DNA from: Schistosoma mansoni
Taxonomy: Eukaryota > Platyhelminthes > Trematoda > Strigeidida > Schistosomatidae
Length of the DNA: 64,000 nt
Reading direction: 5' to 3'
Assembly (NCBI RefSeq): GCF_000237925.1
Contig: NC_031500.1
Coordinates: 16,889,753 to 16,953,752 of the forward strand
Positions 47,873 through 59,800 of this stretch are shown here, one piece after another (the stretch's first letter is position 1; each line of letters opens with the position of its first letter). A model generated the notes under the pieces. The model had not been told where the DNA came from and ran no database searches. It worked only from the letters and a program-made list of their open reading frames with translations. Both the position numbers and the translations under genes were made by a program.

Positions 47873-50800
47873 TGACTAATGACAATGCTTATGCTTAACT
47901 TAAAGATATCTAAATTCAATGTTAGTTCACATCACCTTGATGATTAGTTTTTTCTTTAATATGATTTATGTAGTGTGTTTGGAATTCCAGTCAAAAGTAT
48001 GGTTTAGTTTGGCAATTAACTCCAACTATTTCATGCAACTTTATAATATTTTATTTGTTTGAGCTGATGAACTGTTTTGCTAGCTTAATTGTTAAATAAA
48101 TTAAAAACCATAAGAGAAGTTTAGGGTTTTGATCATACTTTCTATATGTAATAGTAATGTATTGTTCAATGTGGGGGGGTATTTTGTACTATTCTACTAA
48201 TAAGCGTTCTACTCAAACATTGAGTCATGTTTGTGAGTGTAGACTTCTCTTGTAGATTCTGGGGGTCAGTCAGTCACAACGTAGAACTTCGTACGTACGC
48301 ACATCAATTTGAGTTGCCATACCACATTAGCACACTGATGCAGTCGTCGATTCGAATCCCATAGTGGTAGAAGTAGTAAGAGTATAAGCAGTAATCGGAA
48401 AGATTAGGGTTTGAAGATGTTATTCAAGGAATATAATCTAGTGAAATACATTTGGAAAGAGAAAAAGATAGAAACATGAATAATTTAGATTAGAATCTGG
48501 GAGAACACAAAGAGTGGATGCACCTTCGCCATTGCAAACGATTCTGAGCCATGTCATTCAAGGTCTCTAACCATCGATTGCTATCATCTCGCGAATCCCA
48601 ATCAGGTAGTCTACACCTACCAACATGGCTCAGTTCACTTGTCAGTGACTTCATGGATTTGTGCCACGTTTCGTTCTGGCCGCCCCTAGCTTTCTTCCAA
48701 CCTACTCCTACACCATAAAGCATTGCACGTCGGAGCAGTCGGTGGTTGGACATATGTAACACGTGTCTCAGCCATCACAACTGATGAAGTTTCACTACTT
48801 CAATCGATTTACCGTCCTTACCTAGTACCCGTTTCCTAACAATTGCATCACTTACTCGGTGGTCCCAGGATATACGAGCAATGCCGGGGGTAGGGTATTT
48901 GTAATCTATGGTTAAAGGCATTGGATTTTATGGCCTAGAGTTGGTGAAAATGTTTAGGTTGTACTCATTCTTTATCGTCTTCTAAGTCTTAAAATAAATA
49001 TTGTCGTATCTTCCTTTCTTCTTGAATTCATCTGTTCCTTTTGAACTTTGCATGTTTAGAAATCTATCGTTTTCAATATTATTTCTGATCTTACGCTTGG
49101 AATCTTATTATTTTTTCGTGCTGTATTATAAATCGAATCATTAGATGTTTTTTCATGTTCTGTAATTTCTATAAATGACTATATAACTAAGTGACAGTTC
49201 CCAGTCATGCTGCAAGTTGGTTTAGGAAAGTCCTAACTCTCACTAGTCTCCACAATGTGTGAAGCTGTGATTAGTACTATAACCCGTTTACTAGTCCCTG
49301 TACTCGGCTTTGAGCGCCGGTTTATGTGCGAGGGCTAGTGACACTACCCGAGTGTCCAATTCGAATTGGATTGGACGAGTTTAAATATTTGACCTAATGG
49401 TTTTCATTCAAACACTTCAATTACTAAGATACTGCCCAAATCTGAGTAATCGTTAATTTAGAATAGTATATCGTCAATTTGAGCGTGATTTGTTTGAGTT
49501 TGTCAATCCATTCTGGTAGTGTTTACTATCATTGGGAATTAGTTTCAATCGTCAAACCTAGATTTATCTTTTGACACTTATGTGTTATAAGCAAGTGATA
49601 AATTTTCTAGGAATACTAATATTAACAACTGATGAATACGATATTCCATTGCTGTTGGCTAGACGAAACATTGATCAAATAATGTTTCAGACAATGCATT
49701 GGGGCTCGCTGACTGATCTATTTTCAATCAATCAGGGTTAGTGGATCAGCTGCTTAGATTAGAATATTCCTGTGTAAAGCTTATTCGTACACTGACATTT
49801 TGATCGATAATCTAATTTATGGACAACATTTGAATAATAATAAAGTGCCTTTAAGGAACTTGAACCACTTACTAGGGTTGAAATAGGGTTATAAATTATT
49901 GTAAAGAATTAGGACTAGGGTTGGGATTTAGAACTAAAAGTTCGGGTTAAGAAATAGAATTAGGGTTTTTGTCACGAACGGACGTCAGCTATGATGCGTT
50001 TATGGTATTCAGCTGTATGGATGAATTAATTTAGCGCCAAAATCCAAAATCGCTATCTTAAATCTAATTGATTGGTCCACATTTCGTTCCTTATTGAACC
50101 TGCTGTTTTGTTTAAAATATATTTACATCCTATCCAAGTTGCTTTTTGATTTGGAAACAAATCGAGTGAGTGAAGTGGTCAAGAATACTAAGCAGAATAA
50201 GGAGATTTAACTATTGTTTTTCTTATTTGTCATTGGTCCGTTTGAATTTGCGTTGAATTTATTTATCTTGGTACCTTAGTTAGAATTACTGTTACTATAT
50301 ACTTGCTTTATCATTTTGATTGCATCAACTAATCAGTATATCATCATATGACTTTTGCGAGCTGTAGTCTGCTTAAACTCTCTCAAACTGATCTGATCCG
50401 TTTATTGGTGTGGTACTACAGATCGAGAGATTAGTGATTAGATGTTGAAACATTTCCTGTTAGTTTTATAATACGCATTTTAGACATTGGATTGTTTTTT
50501 GAATTATATTCAAAGTGATATTCGGGTTTTTAAATATAAATTAGGTTTGAGTTCAATGAGCGTTATTACTAGAGATTCATTTTGTTGATCAGCATCGTTG
50601 AGAATACAGTCCTACTGAAACATAATCTTTTATCGATTGATTGGTTTTGCCCCCAAATGCCCTGGTACGGCCGAGAGTGGGCAGAGTCCGCTCTCCCTCT
50701 CGAAATGCTCTCATATGGCCACTCGTATATAGCCTCTGCCAGGAAACTCCTACTCACTGTCTTCTCGTGGCGGGGGTATTATTTACGAAATTGAGAGGAT

Positions 50801-53800
50801 GAAAAGCGAATGTCCGGCGCTTTAACCGGGTTGGTAGAGACGGAAAGTCGACTTAGGAGAGTTGGAAAACCCTGATTCCAAACCAATGGTGCACATGAAC
50901 TCCAGTATACTAAGGGGACAAATGGCGTATGAATCAATCGTTGATCACCGGCTACCATGGGACTGCATCTCCTCACGATGCTCAACTGCCTTGTGGATCA
51001 GATCTTTAGGTCAAAGGCTCCGGGTGTGGCCCCTTGAGAAAACCACCTGCTTCAGTTTGGGCACCCGGACAGTATCACAGCCCTTACACAAATTAAATGA
51101 GATTTGTGTGGCGCATATATATCTGGTGCCTCTTTGTACCAATATTTATGTGTTTAAATATAATAATAAAACATTTCCTGTTAGTTTTATAATACGCATT
51201 TTAAACATTGGATTGTTTTTCGAATTATATTCAAATTGATATTCGGGTTTTTAAATATAAATTAGGTTTGAGTTCAATGAGTGTTATTACTAGGGATTTA
51301 TTTTGTTGATCAGTACCGTTGAAAATACATTCCTACTGAAACATAATCTTTTATTGATCGGTTTTAAGGCTTCTAATCATTTTATACTTAGTTTTATTGA
51401 TATGTTCTATTTCTACCATATAATGTTGTTTTCTACAATTCTATCCAATACTTTCTACATTATATTGTATATTACAGTCAGATTTAAGTTGGGTATCAAC
51501 AAAGACATCATTTATGACAATTTCTGATCCCAGTGATTCATCTACACCAAATGCAAATTCTTCATTAGATGAAACATTTGCTTCGAATAAGTTTTCACCC
51601 AACTCTTTCAGAAATTCGTCGCCAAAATCTGACGAATTAGAAGACAATGACTATGATAATGGTGATAAAGACAAAGAAGAACAAGTAAAACACAAGAAGA
51701 AAACAGGAATAACTTTGGTTTATGCTCCTGAGAAATCAGCTAATATTTTCAAATCCTCAGAAAATTCTATTGTTCCATCTCAACTAAATGAAAAAGTGAT
51801 CATAATCCGATCAGATCAGGGCATCGATAATAATTATACTGAAAATGATACATTACCTAAAGAAAATGGAATTGGATCAACAACTGCTTCTTCAATGAAT
51901 GAAATTTTGTATTCCAGTAAAGAAAACCTTTCTAAATTAAATGATGAACATGAATTAATAAAACAGTTGAATAATTCCAACAATGTCTTGTACAACAACT
52001 CATTTGAGGAATTTTCATCGAATAATGGAATATCGGATGGTAAGGATCTATCTGATAATGATGATAATAGTAATAATAATAATCTATCAGATAATGATAG
52101 TAAGTACAATAATTCCAGTAGTATTCTATCAACGCAACCAGTACTCACTTCATTGAATAATCATAATGATTCATCGGTCTTATCTATGGAATCAAAGACT
52201 TTATCCAAAGAGATTCTAAATGATGACGACAATAATAATGATAATAATCAATCTTATGCTAACAATACAATTAGTGTTAATGAAGACAATGATATCACTG
52301 ATACAGTTCTACAGAATCATGAAGAAATTACGAAAAATACTTCGTCTATTGATCAAACTGAAGAATATACTTCAACATTAAAATCAGTTTTATCTTCACC
52401 ATCTAATCATTCAATTGATTCAGATCAAGAATACAAACTACTAACCGATCATTCTTCTATAAAGCCGAATTTAAATAATATAGCACAAATGAATTCTGAA
52501 TCAGATGATGAAGTTACTAAAACAGTTCTAAATATTAGCGATCAATATAAGAAGACGGTAAATAAGTTTGTTGAGCAATCAATGCCGACTTATTTGGATC
52601 GTTGTTCACCAGCTCAAATTGTAGCTGTAACCGGTGGAGCACTGCCAGATATAATACGTAATATTGAGGAGGATTTAGACGAAGTTAATGATGATAATGT
52701 TATTGAAGTACTTAATACAGATGCAGAACATGAAACCAATCCCTCTGCTTCTTCATCTATGAATCCTAGTAATATTGTCCGACAACGTGGTCATAATTCA
52801 GAGTCATTAAAGTCTCAAAAGCCGGTAACTATCAATATTGATTTACGAGTGAGTCAATAATTATTAAGGATTCATAATACGGTAGCATTTTGTTTTCAGT
52901 TTTGAGTGCTGTTCGAGGTATGAGGGCAGTTATCACTTCCCGGTTGCCCACACCGTGAAAGGGTTCTTATAGACGTACCTGAAAAGGAAATTGGATTAGA
53001 AGTGGTCTTAATGACCTGAGAGCGTGACTGCAGTGCCCAAGGGACAACTGCTTGAGGTCGGTCACACACGATCTTTTTGTGGGTAGTTTTTGTGTTAGCT
53101 CCGTTCTTTAAAGGACCTTACCGCCGGAGACAGAAATCTGTGGGATAAGGCGAGGTGTGCATTTTTAGGGTCGATCTTTTCTAACCCCACCCATCCTTGT
53201 GGGAAGGCAGCATCGCTGTTATGTTGGTTGTCTGAAGGAAACACCTTACTGTTGTCACACCTTTGTACAGTCAGCAGTACGATTTCACCTTCGGACCTTG
53301 GGTTTGCTGCTTTTAGTTTTACCGCTCTTCAACCGACCTGCCTGGCATGGTAGGACCTTGAGGGGCGATTGTTCCAACCAGTATAGCTCGATTGGTTCAT
53401 CACGATAGGCAAGCCTGACCACCACGTTAAGGTAGCAGCAACGGTCAGGGCATTTTGTTTTACGTAAATGTTTATCTGAAAACAAGTTATTAACTTCTCA
53501 TTAAAATTCTAGTGAGATATATTTTCACCTTAAACAATCACACTAGCTTAGAATTTATTACATATTTCAATTGATGTCTAGGTTAGTTTTTATAATCAGG
53601 TTAATATCTGCTGAATAATCATTGAAGATTTATAGGTTATAGGTAGCTATATCGTTCTTTTCAAAAGAAAATCAAATCTTTCCTGAGACAGTAGTTCTCA
53701 GTTCTAATAATGACCAACATTCAGAACTGCAACCAAAAGGAATATGCAGCATAATCCTTCCTGTACTTACATCGAGGTTTTTCGATCGAACCCATAGTCT

Positions 53801-56800
53801 GAAGTATTAACCTATTTAAATTAAGCTTGCTAATTAAATATCATTAACTAAGTATTTCATTTGTTTCGAATTTTATTAAATTCAAGGCTTTCAGACGGTA
53901 GTTACAGTTGCAACTCCCAACCATTACATTATATGTTATGGACCCGGCTCCATCTTCGGTTTTGTTAGCTGGCTAATATCACAAAATATGGCTTAGATCC
54001 GGGTACATGAGGTCTATTTTTTAAATTAATATCAATAAGTCAGAGCCAAACCTTATTTCTCAGTTAGGGTTAGGAATCATTCCGGCTACTCAAACCGATG
54101 TATATACAATGGATTTTAAACTTACAGTTAATTGGTTGGTACTTCAACTACCAAATTACCATTGCAAATATATAAATACCCATGAATCTATGTTCAGTGA
54201 AAAGTATTAATCAACAAGTCCACGCGTTTCTTTATAGCCATTGAATCAGTTTTCAATTTGAAGTCTATTAGTCAATTGAATTTTTTAAAGTTTATTGTAC
54301 ACGAATGGTAAAGATTCATAAACAGAGATGTATGGTGGCTAGCAGTGGAATTCAGGACGGTCATTTCATTCTATTCGGGACTCATCAACCGGATATACTT
54401 GCATTCCAGAGTTCATTTTCACTCCAGGACTGGAACACAATACCATTCGCTCCAAATGCCATCACTTTGTTCACTTAGCTACCGAGTCCTGATAGTCACT
54501 GTTTTGATTTTAATCAGAGATCTCTACTTAAAATGATTATGATTTATTGGCATTATCGAGGTAATCTGCACAGGATGCATATATGCGAAAAGAAACTGAT
54601 CAACTGCAGTCTTAAATATCAATGGGAAGATTCAAACAACCAACACAAATGAGCTGAAATTTAAAGTTGTTTTGGTTTTTTCTTTGATGAATAAATTAAA
54701 GACGTCAAACTTTTAATAAATAACTTCATCTTACGGTTGCAATTTATAGGGATTGAAGAGATAATAAACTTTCTTACTATTATTGTTTCATTCCTTGTAT
54801 TTAATCCAAAGGTTGTTTCAAAGCTAACTCCAAGTACTCCAGAAGAAGTAGATGCTTCATCAGAACTAGTTTTTAGCAATTTTATGATAGATCGTTATAG
54901 GTTAGAAGTTTCTGCATCAGCTCAAGCATCTTCGTCTCAGTCTACTGCTTCTTCTTCAGCTTCAATTCATGTAACAGCTATAGGTCAACAAGCTGAGTCT
55001 GAAGATCCTGTAAGCCATCAACTTTCATCTTTACCTCGTGCTGAACCACACAGGTAGGTTGGTTATCTATGTGTACAATTTAAACCATTCATTTATCTTA
55101 AATGAAAAATCGAACCAATGTTCTATCCTGGATGCGTAATTTGTACTTTGTTGTCCTTCAAAAATACCAAATCAATGAGACTTGGTGAAGAGAAAATATA
55201 CACAAGATATGAAGAAGAGGACTAGTTAAGTATATGATAAAAACTGGATACATGTAAACCCACCATATTTGTTTTCTGTCTCAGGTAACCATCTATCCGA
55301 TCTGACACACTGTGCTATGCAGTAACTGTGGTCGAGGAAAAAAATATATTCTGTTCATAATGTTGCCAACAAACTCACTATTACTCAAAAATGTGACCCG
55401 AATAAGTTAAAATTGGATTTATTCATACTGTCGAATACTTTCTCATAATCAAGGGAGTTGTTGTATGGCGATGAGTTCCATTTAACTGATTGTTCCACAA
55501 CCATCCGTAATGTCACGATTTGGTTACTGCATAACCAGTCCTAGTAAAATCCACCTTGTTGATTTGGAAGTTGGGAATGTTTCATTCGGTTGAGGGACAC
55601 TGTTGAAAGCCTTGGCCAATACTGACAGTAGTGTGATCCCTCAGTAGTTCTCACCCTTACTAAGATCTCTTTTCTTCAGTATCTTAGTGAGGCATTACTT
55701 TTTGTGCTCTGTTGGTACTTTTTCTTCCCCGAAATCCTTCTGAAGAGAACATGAAATAACTTTGCAGTTGCCTATATATTTGAATTCAGTTATTCAGCTG
55801 ATATCCTATCTTGTCCTGCTGCTTTGCTATTCCTGATTTTTCAAATGGCCTTTCTGATTTATTTTGTTCATGAGCTATCTGTAGGGAGGTCAGTGTGTGT
55901 TGCTTCGATTTCCGATAGATTCAGTGGGTCTGGTCTACTCTAGAGCTCTTCCAAGTGGTCTACCCACCTGTTCCGCTGTTCTTGAATCTCAGTGATTGGC
56001 CTATCTTTTTTGTCCATGACTGGTCGCTTTGTTGTACTATACTTCACTGCTAGCTTGGTTGTACCATAAAGTTTTCTCATACTTTCTTCTCTTGCAGCTT
56101 TTTTGCTGTAGTTGTCAGGTCTTCCATATATTTCCTCTAATCAGCTCTAATGTTCTTCACTCGTTTGTTTGATTCTATCTATTCAGCCCGTTCGTCGGTT
56201 TTCTCCGCTCTTATTTGGCTGTTGTTAACTAGTCTTGTTTTTTTCTTGAATTTTCCCGCTTTTTACGCTGATACTTTTTGCGGCCTATCGCCTGGCGTGT
56301 TAAATTTATTGGTTCTTTAATCTCTTTCTAGTTATTCTGCGTATCGACTTCCTCTTCGTGTAGTGGATCTTGTAAGGCTCAGAACTTGTTGTTGAGAATA
56401 ATCTTTGAATGAGTTTGTTAACACCTCGAAGGAGAAGTTGTATTAAACTTTTTTAGTGCTGCTTGTCCAGTTGTCCAATGTTTGTTTAGCTTCATTTGTA
56501 GCTTGGCTCCCACCAGGTGGTGATCTCAAGCTATAACAGCTTCTTTCTTACATCTGTCATGGACTTGTCGAACTTTTTATTGATGGTGATATGATCGATC
56601 CAGTTCTTTGTATTTGTGGTCTAGTGAATTTCATGTAGTTTTGTAGGTGTTTGTGAACGGAAATAGTGCATCTGGTGACTATGTTGTTGCAAACATACAG
56701 ATCTGCCTCTCTCTTTCTGTTCTAATCCATCTCTCCCTGTTGATGTCACTCCTTAATGGATCCATACCTTCTGTTGTCCATCCCTGGCCTTGGCGTTAGG

Positions 56801-59800
56801 CACCCCATCAGGATGGTCAGTCTTTTCCTACTGGACTGCAGATTCTCATAAAACTGATCTTTATCACTTTCGTTGCTATGATGATTGTGGATGCGTAGCA
56901 TTCCGCGACATCCTTTGTTATCCTCCATTTCTTTGTTTTGTATAATGGTTCGCTGACCCTGGATCCATGAGATCCCCATCCTATAAACTCTTTTTGCTCT
57001 TCTTTTGAAAGCATCAGTACAACTCTCTGTGTGCTGGACATTATCCAATATTTGACTTCCGAATCTTTATTGTTATATCATAATAAGGTTTATCAACACT
57101 TAGTGTTATGCGAGACACTATTTATTTTCATGCATTTGTTACTTATCTTTAGTTATTGACTATTTTAAGTATGTATTAAATTTTTCCTTCTGCTTAGTGT
57201 CGAAGCAATAGTTGCTCGTAATCTAGCCGAAATCGGTGATGAAATCAATCGTATGTATGGACCGAGATTAGATAGAATGATTAAATTACTACCAGTTGAG
57301 GAATGTCCGTTAGAAATGTTTTATAATGTCGCCCGTGTGTAAGTTAAATAAATGGTCACTTGTTGATAATTTTTAATTACTGTAATCATCATTTTTGGTT
57401 ATTATTATCATTATTAATATCGTGAACTGACCAATATTAGACCAACATTGAAAACCTGGAAGCTCTGGATCGGTTTTGCTTCCGAGTTTATTTATTTGAA
57501 CCCATAAACATTGGTACAAGGGGGCACCGAATACATATGCACCACGCAACAACAATGAGGCCTGTAACAGTTATCATTGATTTGTATGAGGGTTGTGATA
57601 ATGTTCGGGTACCCAGACCAAAGCAGGTGGTTTTCTTAGAGGACCATACCCGAAGCCTTTGACTTGAAAGTCTAACCCACAAGGAAGTGAGGCAGCTTTA
57701 GGAGATGCAGTCCCATGGTAGCCAGTGTCCAACAATAGGTTCATACGCATTTTGTTCCCTCAAGATCCTAGGGCCCATGTGCACCATTGTTTAGGAATCA
57801 GGGTTTTCCAACTCCCTTAGGTGGATCCTCCATATCCAAGTATGGGACTTCTCAGCAGTGCACATCCAAGATCTCACTTGGAATTCGAACCAGGACCTTC
57901 GACCTTGCGCAAACGCTTAGCCTCAAAACCACTAAGCTGGGATCCAGCGGTGTTAATGTCCAAGTTAATACGATGAATTATTTTCTTACAATTAATAACA
58001 GTACAAAATGTATGTAATAGATTTATTGTACATCCAGAGGTGGATGTAGTGTGACTGTACCTGAACCCTTTAAGAGGTGGTATTGAACTATTACACATTG
58101 GTTACAGTAATCCTTCAAAACTTATCCATAATGTTCATGTGACAGTGGGAGACTTCTTGGGTTGGTATTATGTCACACTGTGCTTGTTTTCACCCTAATC
58201 CTTTTTTCATTATGCATAAAATTTTAGGAGAGTCGGTGGTTAAGTAATGGGCTGTATGCATTCCAACCACTTGACTGTACGGAGTTTGAAAATTCCCATC
58301 TGATTCGTCTTGTTTTTTTTCTTTTTCGTGTAACATCACATACGTAGTAATTATAATATACTTGAACAGTACTCTGTAACGCACATAGCTGTAATATTCT
58401 TTTTACCAATTCTATGACTCTTTTTCAAAGTCACAACAACAATGAGTAATTGAATGGAACAATAAAATAGTTTATATTATAATAATCTTATTTTCGAATT
58501 ATATTTAAATGTTATTGAGTAGCTAACCTCTTATTATCTATCGTTCTCCCACATAATATTACAATACTAGGTTATTTGCTCGTGGTCCAACTAACTGGGG
58601 TCAAGTAATCACTTTGTTCTATTTTGGTTATCGGTTAGTAGTGCAACGAGTTAAAAAAGGTGTTGCCAACGCATTCTATCAAGTATGTCGATGTCTAGTC
58701 AGTTTTTGTCGACAAATCAATATTTTCGTGTGGATAGCTCAACAAGGAGGATGGGTAAGTATAAAGTTTTTGATAATTTTAGGAACTCATTTTTATGATT
58801 TACCTTCAATAGTTTGTTATATTTCTTTTTATTGATAAGTTTCTTATAAAATGTCAGGTTTTAACTTTCAATATGATATCCTATCCCTAGAGCTCTGAGG
58901 GTGATGTACTCCCAACTGACCGTAGAAGAGTATGACATCAGTAAGGTTTTTCTATCAAATAACCAGCACATACAGCATTACTGTTTTCTCATAACAAAAG
59001 GAGGGGCTTAGAGAAAGCTGAACATAAAATTTTCGCACCTCAGCTTACCCCCCACCCACTTATTTCCGCCTCCAGGGGTAAAATCTTTTTTTGAAGTACG
59101 CAGCTAACACAAATGTTAATTTAGCATCAAGGTTATTGTTTTTTAATGCTTTAGTTGCAATTATTCAGATCAGTATAGGCCATATACTTTGGGATTACCG
59201 GGTAAGCAATAGTGAGGCTAGATGAAGAGTACTAGGTAAAAGTGACAGATTGATTAGTGTGGTAGTGAGTGTTTATTGACTTGGCTGGTTGGAACATGTG
59301 TTACATATGTCTACCTTGGAGTGTGATGAAGGCTGGTATATGACTAGGTTAGTAGAAAGCTAAGGGAGGCCCGACTATGACATGGCATCAACCTTTGAAG
59401 TCATTGACTGACCTGAGTAGTAGGCTCAGGCTACTTGGTTGGGGTTAGAGTCGTCTTAGCCAACGGTTGCAGATGTTAAGTCACATGGTTCAGAACCGTT
59501 CACAGTGACATAGGTGCATTCATTCTTTGTCTTCCCCTAGATACCCAGTTTCTAAATAATATCATAAAATATTTTCCACTAATTCATATTTGCCTTTCAA
59601 GCCATAACTTCTATGCTTAATCTTCTCTATTACCAACAACGCTGTTACTGCCTGTAGTACTTTGAGATTTCCCTTGATAATTTCATGTCGCTATATGTGA
59701 CTACTTAAACCGATGCAGACATGTTCCAGTTTCTACGTTGTGTATAACTGACAGACTAATTGGATATCGCACATATTTTCTTTGCTTAAGTTGAATTGTA

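Noticed and set aside
51834-52148. Antisense Leu/Ser-rich frames opposite Bak-like exon 2
   Set aside because: They are products of Asn/Asp/Ser repeat codons in the sense strand.
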